Shown piece after piece: positions 1 to 11,910 of a stretch of 64,000 bases of DNA (positions are counted from its first letter, which is position 1; the number at the start of each line of letters is the position of its first letter). The notes under the pieces are model-generated. The model was not told where the DNA came from and made no database searches. It saw only the letters and a list, made by a program, of their open reading frames with translations. Position numbers and translations under genes: made by a program. Origin of the DNA: Bugula neritina (lineage: Eukaryota; Bryozoa; Gymnolaemata; Cheilostomatida; Bugulidae); NCBI GenBank assembly GCA_964035545.1, contig OZ037767.1, positions 28,563,628-28,627,627 on the forward strand, read 5' to 3'.

Positions 1-519
1 TATAAGTCTTAATCAATGTCTATAACTGAAAATGACATTCAACCATCAGGAAGACTATGTTTTGGTTAAACTAGACTTTGGCAAGTGATTTGAGTTGTCC
101 TGGTGTTTGTTGGTTGTACCAGTCAGTACATATGTATTATATTATAGCATATGGTTGCATAAATTATTTATTTTGGAGCTAAAATTATCCAAAATAGTAA
201 ACAAAAATAGTTTTTGAAAGCAGCTTAAAACTGTATGCAGCAAGTCTAACCGTGCTGAGATTAAATACTCTTAAATGTTGAAGTTATTAGCCAAATCTAA
301 ATAAAGGGAAACTTGTTTTAAATTGTATACATGTTTCAAGAAAATTGAGCTGAAAGTTGTATTCATGAGCCCTCTAATGTAACTAAATCTAGTTTAATAT
401 ATACATATGTGTCATTAAGGAGTTATCTTGTCATGCTCTCACTCCTGAAGCCCAAAATTTTTAATTTTCTAAAGCTATGCACTCCTTTTCAAGATTGTTT
501 AATTGTCAGTGATATGCAG

Positions 520-693
520 GTATATGGGAAGAAGATGGAAGTGATCGCAAGTCATCTGTGTTGAGAATAAATTCAGTAGACCAGGATGAAGATCCGGGAA
601 TGTATACTTGCAACATTCACTGCGATTCCACCTCCAACCCTGCACTCAGCTATAAGCTGGAGATGTGTGTGCAAGATGCAGCTACTAAACTTA
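520..693 (+). other. Exon of Notch-like gene: Ig domain half
   Basis: Acceptor tgcag at 515-519, donor gtgaga at 694. The exon enters with two bases of a split codon and leaves in phase 1. It encodes the E/F/G strands of an I-set Ig fold, with the diagnostic L-x-I-x-x-V...D-x-G-x-Y-x-C string. The matching first half (first Cys and Trp) is not found in 1-519, so it must be on an exon before the window. Confidence 0.75.
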
Positions 694-3600
694 GTGAGAT
701 CATTTCCTGTTTGTTATGTAATTCATCAGATATTGCCAGAATGTGCCAAGTCAATATTACACTTATGCGTTAGTTTGCCAGCCATTCACAAATTGCACAT
801 ATTTTAGCTAGAATTTGCTGTTGGTTGTCTCTCCACTTATCTGTCTGTCTTTACTCTGTCTGTCTGCGTGTTTTTATCTACCTCGCTTGTCTAATTTTAG
901 ACTGCAAGGAGTAAAGAGAAACTTGGTTAATTTCATTTTGGAATTTAAAAGTCTCAATACTACTGCAAGCAAAAATAAAAGTTGCCATTACTCTATAAAA
1001 TTTTATGAATAACTAACTATTGCCTATCATATACCTCAGTTGTTATAGACTATCAGTAACTATGACTATGACTACCAGCTAGTGTGACTGTACCATTGAC
1101 TGAATATGCCAGTAACTGTGACTATACCAGTGACTGTGACTGTATCATTGACTGTGACTATGACTGAACCAGTGAATATACCAATAACTGTGACTATACC
1201 AATGATTATGTATATCTGTATAATTTTAGTATCATGTTCACTCTCGACCGAAGAGGACAGCTGTGTGCACACATTTGGAGATGGCAAGTGTGACGAGAAG
1301 TGTGACTCAGAGTCGGAGTTGTATGACGGAGATGATTGTGACCCCTACAGTGAAGACACTTGCGAAGCTGACTGCTTGAGTACATACAGCAATGGGAAGT
1401 GCGAGACCAGCTGCTCTGGCGCACAGGTGACTTGACTGTGTTAGCCCCAAATATTAGAACTCCCAGATCAATGAATATAGTATTTTTGCACAAAGTTGCA
1501 GCTTTACCTGCTATTTTTACCTACCTTTGTCTTTCTGTCCAAGTATCTATCATTATAAGTAAATTCTAGTGAGAAGTGTCGATTCACTTTGAGCTAGTGG
1601 GTCTAAAGGACCCTTTCAGGACAAAATATCATGTAGTTTACTGCTATAGAAATCCTTCTTGATGCATAGAAAAGAAATATCATTTCATTGTAGTCAAGAT
1701 TCCTGTAGGATGGTAGTGACTGCAGTTATCAAAAAAATTGAAAAATACTGGGCTCTAGATAAGAAATATTTTCAAAAATGTCATATTCACACAGAGATTT
1801 TCATTAAGTTGCATTGTATTATACTATTATATAATATTGTTTATGAGTAGCTGGTAATGCAAATAATTACACAACTTCAATGCCTTGGTTGAGTCTGCTG
1901 CATTTTATGTGTGCTTATATATAAATATGATTGTATTTAATGACATTTTTAAATGTATGTTTTTTGATATTTGTTTAATCTAGTTAGTCGCTATATATAA
2001 TACAGTATCAACTTTATTAAAACAGTGCGGCTTTGACGGTGGGGATTGTCCACCTTCTGCACAATCTGTGCACCGGGAATCCATTGCAGTAGTAGTACCA
2101 GCCAACTATACTGATGACCAGAGAAGGCTGCTCTCTATGCAACTCTCTATGACTCTGTCCACTTTGGTAAAGCAGCATGGGAGGGCAACTCCATGGACAG
2201 CTACTAATAACCAAGGCATACAGAAAATGTACCTCAGTCCGTCAGTATTTCAAGAGGCAGGCAACCAGCTGTAAGTTTTCCAGTCTCTAGCCTCCACATC
2301 TCAATATTCTTATTAGTACAGTAGCTAAGATTGTGGAATTTATACCTGATTCAAAGATGAAAAGATGGGTATTGCACTGTTGTGTATTCTTCATAGGTTT
2401 CACAGTATTGGACCATTTAGGTGCAGTAAAAGAATGACTTCAGTATGTTCAGCTCTTTAATTGTATTTATAAATTTTGGTGTAAGATGCCAGCTGAACGT
2501 TCCTGAGGGAATTTGATTTTTTGAGATACCTTATTTCTTATCTAGAGCAAAGTCTGTTTTATATTCCTCTGCATCATTGAACTATAACTCCTTTAAGAAA
2601 GTTTTAGTTCATTACTCCAGATTGCCTTTATTTCTGTTGAGCTGTAACTATATTTTGCTTTGGATACTTGTCTAGATTTTTGAGTAAACAAAATGACCAG
2701 TGTGAGAAAATCTGACTGGGAATAATGCAAACACATTGCTCATTGGTGTCAATAAACTATTTGCTGAACAGCCTAGTAAATAAACATGCCTTCAGTTGAC
2801 TGCAGTAATAGTCTTAGTTCCTTTCTCAAAGCTAACTGAGGGGGGTGGACTTAGCTCCCCTAGAAGTTAACAGAGGGAATAGGCTATGAGTATATGCAGG
2901 CCAGGGCTATGTGAACTATTCCCACTTACTCCCAACAATCAGCTGAACATGTGAATATACTTGCCAATGAAAATATTGAATCTTTTATGTTATAGAAGCA
3001 TTTCATTTGCTACTTCTGTGAAAGTTTCCAAGTATTGACTCAACGTGTTGTACCTGGGCTTTGCATTGTAAGACTGTGCAAAAATAAAAGCATTTATAAT
3101 ATGAATTTAGACTCAATTTTTCCAATAACATATTAGTTAATGGTGAGAGATTACTTTTGAACTGATCTAGAATGTTCCACCGGGAATTACACAGGCAGCG
3201 ACATAGCTCCTTTCTCAGGAAATCATCAATTTACTCTTGCTTGCATCATCATTTTGCACTCATTTTCACTAAAAAGAAATCAATACTTTTTTAAAAAAAA
3301 ACAACAATTACAGCTAATAAATAGTTTAGCTATTCTATTCTAATAAAGTTATGTTTAGGGCTTTACCAACCAATAAATGAGTAAAACATTCTTAAGAGGT
3401 TTCTACAATGCTCAGCACAAGCTTCGAGCTTACCATAGCCAACCTGTACCATAGTAGACCTGGTACTATAACCAATCTATCCCATAGCCAGCATGTCCAG
3501 CACGTAGAGTAGGTCGATTATTATGTTTACAATAAAACTAATGTTATTATTTTAGAATATTACTTCATTACACGCTGGTACCTCAGACCTGTGGCAGCTC

Positions 3601-4534
3601 CAAGTGTTTTTTCAGAGCTAGAAACGCTGCCAAATACATTTCCCATCACCTGACCAAAAACAACAAGTTTGAAAATAGCACAGTGGCTGTCATAGGAAGT
3701 AAGTGGTGATTCTTTAACATCATAAAACAAGCATCAGCTGCTAGTAGTTGCAGCAGTAATTAATTATTATAGGCAGTTACCAATAGTTGCTCACTTCTAA
3801 AGGTAATACAAATTTAACCATCCCTTTCATAGAACACAGTACTTCAGAAGTCGTCAATATGCATTTTCTTCTATGAAATAAATCTAAGAGCAACGCGTTT
3901 TGCACATTTCCAAATTATTTTGTTTCGTGACCAGTTCACAATCCAAATCAACGGACGTAAATTGAACACCAGAAATAAGACAAGACTAACACTTCAAACT
4001 TGCTAAGAACAGCAATGATCTATTCACTTAACTAATTGTGTGTCACAATAAGCTGTTGTGGTGCAGAAAAACTGTTTCCCTATTTTTTCAGTTAGCAGCA
4101 GTTTAGATGATTGCCCTCAGTCTAAGCCAAGAGATCTGGATCCTTCGTACACCGGCAGTTCACCAAAACTAGACTTTGCGAGAAAGAAGACAACTCTGGA
4201 AACAGACAAGTCCACTAAACTTGGTGTAGGAGAAATAGCAGGAATTTCCATGTGTGGTCTTGCAATAGTTTTACTTATTATTGGTATAGTTGTGGCCTGC
4301 AGGTACAGAAAGATAGCTCTGACTAGAAGTAAATCCCAGTCTATAAACAAGGAGTCTCAAATAAAGGAGTACATAGAAAGTATACCCACAGACCTATCTT
4401 CTGATGGGAATAGTAGTGCGGGTGGAGCCAAGTCCCCCCAATCTTCCACAGCAAGGTCAATAGTATTGAGGGATTCTACTATGCCTTCAAGTGTTACCAA
4501 CATTGAAAAATACAGCTTCGAAGAAGATGTATAG
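520..4534 (+). CDS. Notch-like single-pass receptor: Ig, 2x LNR, NOD, NODP, TM, short tail (5' end outside window)
   Basis: Five exons join in phase: 520-693, 1230-1426, 2026-2270, 3556-3698, 4092-4534 (stop TGA-free frame ends in TAG at 4532-4534). The model gives about 400 residues. In order it shows the C-terminal half of an I-set Ig domain (VLRINSVDQDEDPGMYTC), two Lin-12/Notch repeats ending in YDGDDC and CGFDGGDC, a NOD-like segment (IAVVVPANYTDDQ), a NODP-like segment (CGSSKCFFRARNAAKYI, which lines up with the CF-x2-A-x3-A pattern of Notch NODP), a transmembrane helix at 4235-4300 and a 77-residue cytoplasmic tail. LNR plus NOD plus NODP is the Notch negative regulatory region, which controls proteolytic activation. 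No RAM, ankyrin or PEST region follows, and no plus-strand coding exon is seen between 4534 and TEAD. The upstream exons (rest of Ig, any EGF repeats) lie before the window. It could be a Notch paralogue or a separate receptor family; exon structure is well supported, function is inferred. Confidence 0.82.
1076..1206 (+). repeat. Imperfect short tandem repeat (actgtgactatacca-type) in intron 1 of the Notch-like gene
   Basis: Degenerate 12/24-bp units built from actgtgact, ccagtg and atacca. The plus frame is open from 1106 through the following LNR exon and would read as a Val-Thr-rich string. The acceptor at 1228-1229 separates the two, so it is called intronic. Confidence 0.6.
1230..2034 (+). 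other. LNR (Lin-12/Notch repeat) pair, split by an intron
   Basis: Exon 1230-1426 and the first codons of exon 2026-2270 encode two LNRs. The intron lies in phase 0 inside the second repeat, just before CGFDGGDC. Repeat 2 has all six cysteines and the calcium-site DGGDC. Repeat 1 ends ELYDGDDC and has only five cysteines: the residue expected to be the fifth Cys is replaced. Notch itself normally has three LNRs. Confidence 0.8.
2035..3698 (+). other. Notch-type heterodimerisation domain (NOD + NODP), two exons
   Basis: The remainder of exon 2026-2270 carries the NOD-like beta-strand and helix (IAVVVPANYTDDQ, then LSMQLSMTLSTLV). Exon 3556-3698 carries the NODP-like part, with its paired cysteines (CGSSKC) and helix. 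The two join through a codon split 2+1. No RxRR-type furin (S1) motif is visible in the loop between them. Confidence 0.7.
2271..3555 (+). other. Intron 3 of the Notch-like gene
   Basis: 1285 bp between donor gtaagt at 2271 and acceptor tttag ending at 3555. No coding exon, RNA gene or clear repeat seen; only short A/T runs and a short polypurine stretch near 2838. Confidence 0.6.
4092..4534 (+). other. Terminal exon of Notch-like gene: juxtamembrane, TM and cytoplasmic tail
   Basis: Acceptor ttttttcag ends at 4091. The extracellular stalk is Ser/Lys rich. The helix 4235-4300 ends GIVVAC before RYRK, which resembles the Gly-Val gamma-secretase (S3) region of Notch followed by a basic stop-transfer. 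The tail is rich in Ser and ends EEDV, which fits a class III PDZ ligand. The exon has no ankyrin repeats. Confidence 0.75.
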
Positions 4535-6362
4535 CATTCAATTTCTCTGCTAGATTATGTCTTGTATTTTTATTTTGCTCTAAGGCATGGCACTTTATAA
4601 GGCACAAGTTGATTAAATTGTCACTCATTTGATGTTCAACAGTACTATGATGTCTATAGCTTTCAACTTGTGGCCATGGCAAATTCTCTACTATATTTTG
4701 CTCAATTAGTCAATTCATTTATGTAGAAGTTGTCTGCTCAGCAAAGAGCATATTTTAAACTGCTACAGGAATTTTAAACAAATGAAATAGTCCTCGGTTT
4801 GTTTGCTTTCGATGTGCATACTAACAAGTATTGTGCTACTATAATATTATATATAGATGTGACTCCTGTATCAATAATGTATTCCAATTTATTTCTAGTC
4901 AAAGTAGCAAATTCCGTTTGCCATGAGTAACTAAAATGATTATTATGTATGGCTTATTTTAAAAATCAAATGTTATAGTCTTGGTTTTACTTGAATTGGC
5001 ATGTATGGTCTATTGCTTCTTTGAAATACTTTGCCATATTAATATATTTTATACTCATGATATGTAGACCTCAACATAAATATATTTTCCAATATTTAAA
5101 TCGGGAAGAAACAGTTGTTATTCTTCAGTACTAATTTCACATATTTTAGAGATAAATTGGAATCTTCAATAACCAGACCGAAACTGTTAGTTTAGCAACT
5201 CGTGTAGTTTAAAATAATGACATAAGTTTCTCTCTGTGTGTTACTGAATTGCTGAGAATTAAATGCAGATTTCAATAGAATTTGATCAAATAGAAAAACC
5301 TTCTTCAAACGATTCATTTAAATGTCTGTGTTTTCCATCAAAATACAAGTTAAATTGCTTGATTCAGGGAAGTGTAGCAAACTTGGACCAGCTTTTACTG
5401 TTTGTATAGGGACTGTAACCTACTCTACATAGCAACAGTCGAAGAGAAGACAACTACAAGAAATATTGCAAACATTTATTGCAACAAAGCAAGCATACTA
5501 ATATAGAAATTTAAATATCAAAAAGATATATCTATAGTAAATGTAGCAGTGATAACATATCAAATCAATAACTAGCCTAAGTAATATTAGCCAGCATAAA
5601 GGCTATGAATTGCATTAGTCACACTGGCTATGAAAGCTGCCAGGTACAATGATATATTTCTATCAACTGCAAATATTATAAGGGCATTAGGAGAGCTTAG
5701 CTTGTGAACCAGCTTGTAGGTGAGCTGAGCTTGTAAGCAAGTTTCATACTAGTAGCTTAAAGACATATTGCGGCTTTTGAAAAAGCAGATAGGACATAAA
5801 ATTGAGAAATTTGCATTGGAAATGTAATTGATGGAAAAGAATTCTTCTCAGTTGAAAATAATCATGAATAGAATAAGCATAGATTGAGTAGGTTTGGAGG
5901 GAGCATTTAAGCACGATATACAATAATATTAAAACTTTAGTTTTAGTAATTAGAATATTAAACACTGACTTGTATTAAAAGTACTTTTATACAGTTACTA
6001 ATTACACATACAGATAAATCAATGCAGAGTATAACTATAGTTGCTATTCTGTTTCAGAATCCACTCCTATTTTTATTTGTCCTTAAGTGAGTTGAATCAA
6101 GTATCTGTTCCTCAACAGTTCAGAGAAAGAGGAACAAACATTCACTGCTAAGGCAGTTACAAACTACCAAATACTTTGAAAATATATTTAAGGCTCAACT
6201 TTAACACTGCCCAGCAGGTAGATCTGACAGCATCTTATTAACTGAGCAGACTGTGGTCAGGCAACAGCTGGCAGGTTTTAGCAGGTTCTAGTTGGTAATT
6301 GCATGTTATTGCATATATAATGATAATTCTGATTATGTACATGTAACGTAGATAAAGGCTCA
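4535..6362. other. Intergenic/3' flanks between the convergent Notch-like and NUS1 genes
   Basis: About 1.8 kb of AT-rich DNA containing the 3' UTRs of two genes that run toward each other. No open frame with protein-like composition, no tandem array and no RNA gene were recognised. Confidence 0.5.
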
Positions 6363-8903
6363 TCATTTCCCAAATCTACCTTCAATCTTGCTGAATACTT
6401 TTAGCGCTGCCTGGAGTTTGCGGGCACCAAAGTCCTTCAATGATGGCGCTGATCTGTAATCAAAAGATAGCTACGTTATGACGTGTCACAATAACCTTAT
6501 AAGTTATATATATGATAAGATATAAAAACCTCCAATGATGCTTCAACAATCACAGTAAACTAAACAGCAAATGTCCAAATCTAAGACAATTAGAATATTG
6601 TTGAAAGCTGCTCACATAATTTCTGTTAGCCTCAGTTGCCAAGGGAGATAACCACAGGTACTTGGCACAGAGCCAAATTTCAGCACCATGTCGGGATCGG
6701 GGCACTGAACTCGTTCTGAGAAAGATATAACAGAACAACTACACATATTATTACCACGAGAGAGTTGCTTTTGAAGACTCCAACAATTGCTATAACTTAT
6801 ATTAACGGTGCATCTAAATAAAACATGTGTGAAATAATTAAACTTGGTAGTAGAATTATATATGCAACTCCTATGCAGACTTTAATAGGTTCACATGGTT
6901 TCAATGTAAGAAAGTATCGCCTTTTGTCTTATTAAAAGTAGGTTAGTGAGAGGAGCTGTCTATCTCTAATTACTTAATAAACATAGCCTCGGTTTTAAGA
7001 ACATGGCTATCACATGAAGTTTGTGGTGGTCTGTAGTAGCTCTCAATAAACCACACTTACACTGTCGGTATGTTCACAGCAACATTTATTTAATTTAAGT
7101 AACATTTTGTAACCATATGAATCCACATACTGTATTTTATAAACTGAAACAATAAAAGTGATGCAAACAAATGGAATAGCTAAATTAAATAACATCAAAC
7201 TTATGCAGAACCATATAATTTTATTTGCTGAAACATAATCACAATAATTGATTGATTCCATACAGCTAGTAACCCAAGGTCAGTAAATAAAACCCTTACA
7301 TACTATAAGTAATAATAAAACCCTACCTCTGAGAACTTTGTCTATATAGTCAGGTGTTACATCGCTAGTTGATAACTGGCCCCGTCTTATCAGATGTCCT
7401 ATGTGTTTGGTTACATCGACTAACATCTTAGTGCCGTCCCCTGGTTCCACAATGTTCACATTCAGCTCTGCTGTCTCTTCGCCTGAATAAGTTTACACTC
7501 ACAGCAAACATGTTATTGCAAAGGTGAATCATGTTTGACTAATTTTTCTTAGAATCGAACAAGTACTTTGAAACATGTAATTTGTTAAAATATATTTTTA
7601 TACCCTTCTTTAAATATTTGCCCAAAATCCCACTACTTAATACAATCTTTATGATTATTCATTAATTTTAGCAATAAATGACTTCAAATCTAACTTATTA
7701 AAAAGTAAATTATTTAATTACTATCAATCAAAAAAAGTAGAATTAAATAAAAATTTTAAAAATTTCAATAGCATGAAAAAACTTGACTTTTACTACATAA
7801 TCTATTTGAATAATGAATAAATAAAATATTTATTAAGTTTCTCTAGCTTACCTAAACTTTTGAACATAAATTGGTTTATTCAATCTTACTTACAAAAATG
7901 TAATCTTAAAATTCATAAATATTATTACTGCAAATATGTTTTAGAATACAAACTAGATGAAAATTAAAATGTACCTTTAGTTGATACTGGACAAAGAATA
8001 TTATGAACAGAAACAGTTGGACAGTTACTGGAACCCAGCTTGTTGCTGATGATATGTCGAATTTTCTTTTCCAAATCTAGAATCTCTAATGGTGTCAAAC
8101 CTGCAAATGTGAGCTTGAATAGTAATAATAATAAAATTTAAAGATTTTTCAAACAATGCAAAAACACAATAGCACATTGGTATAGGTTTGCACTATTATT
8201 ATTTATATGTATTCACAAGAGAATGGGTATAATCAAATTGATTATAAAACCTAGTGTCATACACTAATATGAAGCTATGGTTGATTGATTTTTACCTTAT
8301 AGACTGTTATTACAAGTTAAGTAGCACTAAGTTACTGACTAACAGCAACAATTTCATACTTTTAGATACAAAAGACATGAATTATACAATAACTATTACT
8401 ATAAGTATTAGTATTAGACTTAGAGTTAGTACACTTCTTTAAGTTTTAAAAATTTAGGGTAAATACAAACAATGCAAAAGTAAGCCAGTAAGTTAGCTTG
8501 ATGTAATCTCAACAGTTATATCAACAAAATTAGAATCTTGACACTAGCTTCATCTTTGAGACAAACTCAAAGTGAAAGTGAAAGTCAACTCACGTTTTTT
8601 AGAGTAAACGCTAAAATGTTTTGTACCAATAGAATACACTAAGCTCACAACCAAAGCTAAGCTTGCTAAACAATAAGTATCTTCCAAAGCAAGTAGACCA
8701 AGATGAAAAGGTGTTTTCATTCCAGGAAAGCCAAGCTCATCTGCTACGGGAATAGTGTAATATCCCGTTGGAAGCCACTCCAATCCTTTCGTCACATTTT
8801 GGAACTGGAACTTCGAAGCAAATGAGGACCAATACGATCCAATACTGAGAACGAATGTTATTACAGTGTGGCATATGTGCAATAACCATGAGTGAGAATC
8901 CAT
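6363..8903 (-). CDS. NUS1: NUS1 / Nogo-B receptor, dehydrodolichyl diphosphate synthase subunit
   Basis: Five exons on the minus strand join in phase: 8903-8594, 8100-7975, 7482-7327, 6715-6616, 6453-6363, giving 260 residues (human NUS1 is 293). NUS1 is the non-catalytic partner of DHDDS in the ER-membrane cis-prenyltransferase that makes the dolichol precursor for glycosylation. The start ATG at 8903 precedes a hydrophobic segment near residues 5-25; a second hydrophobic stretch lies around residues 75-95. The C-terminal third is diagnostic: DPDMVLKFG, then [10 protein letters not shown], and the final RFGK, which retains the C-terminal RxG motif needed for complex activity in the family. 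Exon 4 to 5 splits an Ile codon (AT|A). The N-terminal region is shorter and divergent. It is transcribed away from TEAD and towards the Notch-like gene. Confidence 0.93.
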
Positions 8904-10981
8904 AGCAGTCGCGTACAAATATGATATGCAAACTGTAACTGTTAACAAAACAGTAATTTTATGATGAAATGAAATGAAAGTACTTGTACTTCAACTTGTA
9001 GTAGCTGTAGTATAAATTGTCATGTGTGAGTCGCCAAATATTGCCAATTTCGCGTTTCCGCTCAAGGGACCTTGACCTGGTGTTATAAAAGAGCAAACAA
9101 CTCCATAATTTTTCCAAGAGAATGCTTGTTTTGTTCTATAATATAATATTATAAATTTGCACTTGGTTTTACATTGAAAATATGCTTCTAAGGTACATGT
9201 GTTTTTCCCCATATTCAAATAAAAACTTAATTAAACAAATTATTTAAATTACATTTCATAAGAATATATTTAAATGCCCTATAAGAAAAGTAGCTTTGAT
9301 TGGTCTATTTGCTAAACCGTTATGTTTTAACCTAAAAAGTACTCACCAATGACGTAATATTATGTTAGACAAATTATTGTTGAAATGTATAATTATACTG
9401 AGTTGTACGTGTCATATACTATCTATATTTTTCATATTAACATTATAAATAATACAAATAAACTAAAAACAGTTATTAAATAACTACAAACTAGCTATAA
9501 AAATGCAATATCTCATCTGCCAGAATAATCAAATATTTCTTAAATGCTATTTTGTTTTTAGACTATATAGATTACAGTTCATATACAATATTTTTGCTTT
9601 TTTTAAGTAGATTAGAATATAATGTATATATACCCTTAGTATATATCCTTAATAGCTGTTAAACGCTGTGCATGTACATTGCCCAAAAAGGCTGCGTTGA
9701 CTACTCATATTTAACAAAGAAAATCTACAATATTTAAATTTCCAATAATTTCAGCTAAACTTCTAGTCTTATGTCTAATCTATGGAGATGCAAAAAAATC
9801 TTAAGAACCTTTTAAATTAGTTTAGTTATAGGCATAATATAATATAAATATATAATATAAATAAAATCAAGTCTTTTGCAAATTACTAAACCAACTTTGC
9901 TCCCTATCCATTCTTTTGAAAATAAAAACTATTAGTAAAATTATCGCGTTGTAACCAAGACTGCATTTGTACATCAGCATTTGAACCAAGCTTTCAGGCT
10001 ATGCTCTCATTTCAAACAGTACTATAGGGCTTAGAGTAACGCTGTAGTTATCACACGTACTCAGTTGCTTTTGGAAAAAATCAGTTGCATGAAAAATAAA
10101 TTAGCAACGCTGGGGTTAAAAAGAAAAATTTTAAAGACTATTTTAAGGAGCATTGGTGATAAACTATGCAAGGCCAAAAATAATTATTGCTCTATCAACT
10201 AGATTCTACCAATATTTATAAACCTTTGTCCTATAAGCAGTTAGCAGTTTAAATATATTTTCTTAAAGGTTATAGCAAGTTCATGCATCAAAGTGGTTTT
10301 TAAATAATAGAGCAAGCAAAGTAATGAAATGCCTGCAATAGTTAAATAGTAAGAATCGGTTACAAAAAAGGGTTTAAGCTACGCGCACTGCAGACAAGCA
10401 AAGTTTTTTTGAACCAATTTTATGATAGTTATAACTCAACATAATGCATTGCTGCAAATAATAAATTTGATTTAGCACGTAGCTCCTACTATAAAAAAAA
10501 ATTTAAAACAAAAGTCCCATAATGAGATTTGACCTGTTGATATTAGGCAGTTAGTTTTTAAGTAAAAATTAATTATAAGATGAAGCACTTAATATTATAT
10601 AAAGTCAATATAAAACTTTAAGACAGCTAAGCCATGGCTTATTGACTAACTATAGGAATTATACATGATTGATGATTGAAAATATATATCTTAGGGTAAA
10701 GATGCAATTTGTTAGTACTTACTTATTAGTTTACTAACAATATATTTACTGCCCTGATATGTATCAATCTCAGCTTTCGGTCTCAAATTAAATATTTTAT
10801 AAAAGTAATCACAGTTTGTGCTCATCAAACAATTGTTTCTAATATGGTTTGCATATATCTAGAAACTTGATTTCATAGCAGCAAATAGTAATACACCAAA
10901 CATTATTTTGGAATCTATAATTATTTGGGTACCTATAATTATGATCTAGAGCAATTGGAAGTTTTGAGTGTACGCCATTGT

Positions 10982-10983
<2 letters not shown>

Positions 10984-11016
<33 letters not shown>

Positions 11017-11017
11017 T
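10984..11017 (+). repeat. Poly-A followed by (TA)n microsatellite
   Basis: Eleven A residues run directly into an uninterrupted TA dinucleotide tract. Confidence 0.8.
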
Positions 11018-11180
11018 TACTGTTATGAGTTAGCTGTGTATTGTTTTATATATGTTGAATTGCATGAATTTAAGTCTTTAAATTGGTTTTTTCCTTGCAC
11101 CTGCATCAGCACCATGCTAGTTTGTACAAGTTTTACTTAATATTATAGAGTTGTGTTTCCATAAGTATACGGTTACCGAC

Positions 11181-11380
11181 CAATAATTTTAAAGTTTTAT
11201 CCCGCGTCCTGACGTCAAGTTACTGGGAACGCTAGACGGTGCGCAAAAAAATATTGCTAATCTTTTCGAACATATTTGTGATCATTCCAGGCATACTTTG
11301 ACTACAACTTTCTTTATCAGCCATGTGGTTGCACTTTTAGTGTATCTCAGATGTAACTACGGATTTTTGCTGTGGTAAGT
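11181..11380 (+). promoter_or_regulatory. Possible distal promoter and non-coding first exon (TEAD direction)
   Basis: A CCAAT motif (accaataa near 11180) is followed by a perfect CRE palindrome TGACGTCA at 11210-11217, then a strong donor-like GTAAGT at 11375-11380. The TEAD start codon sits just 9 bp after an acceptor (ttag ending 19412), so a non-coding upstream exon must exist. This patch is a candidate. Linking it to TEAD is inference. Confidence 0.25.
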
Positions 11381-11639
11381 TCTGCAACATAAGCATTACT
11401 ATTTAGAACGAACACAATTAATACTGCATATTTTGTAGCATTATCCCTCGCTGACCTTACAATTTCAAACATGGCTGGCATAACTGAAATTCTTGAGGAA
11501 AGCCTTTTTCGCTTCCGCATTGACATGGCGTTTAATCAATATTCCCTGTGGGAATTAGTTGTGGAAATCAAAATCACTCACAAACGCTCTTTTTTACGCC
11601 AGTCTGCAATGATTTTAAAATAAAATTTGTTATAATTAA

Positions 11640-11910
11640 TTTTGTATTACTACTACCACAACTACTAAACCTAGTACTAGTGAGTCGCTAAAACTGAAAG
11701 TAAAAGTAAATATTATAAATATCATCAATATAAATATTAATATAGTTATAATTATAATAATAATATTAATATAATAGTAAATACTGATGCTGATAGTTTA
11801 GTATTGTATTCAATATTCATATTGACATCATAATTGGCAATACTAAATCTAATACTAATAGTAATACTAATTTACTAATACTAATAGTAACAGTCACAAC
11901 ACAGATACTT
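11640..11910 (+). repeat. Degenerate ACTAATAGTAATACT-type low-complexity block
   Basis: Interspersed actaat/agtaat/atataat units. Similar blocks occur near 8390, 50620 and 63040. Confidence 0.55.
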
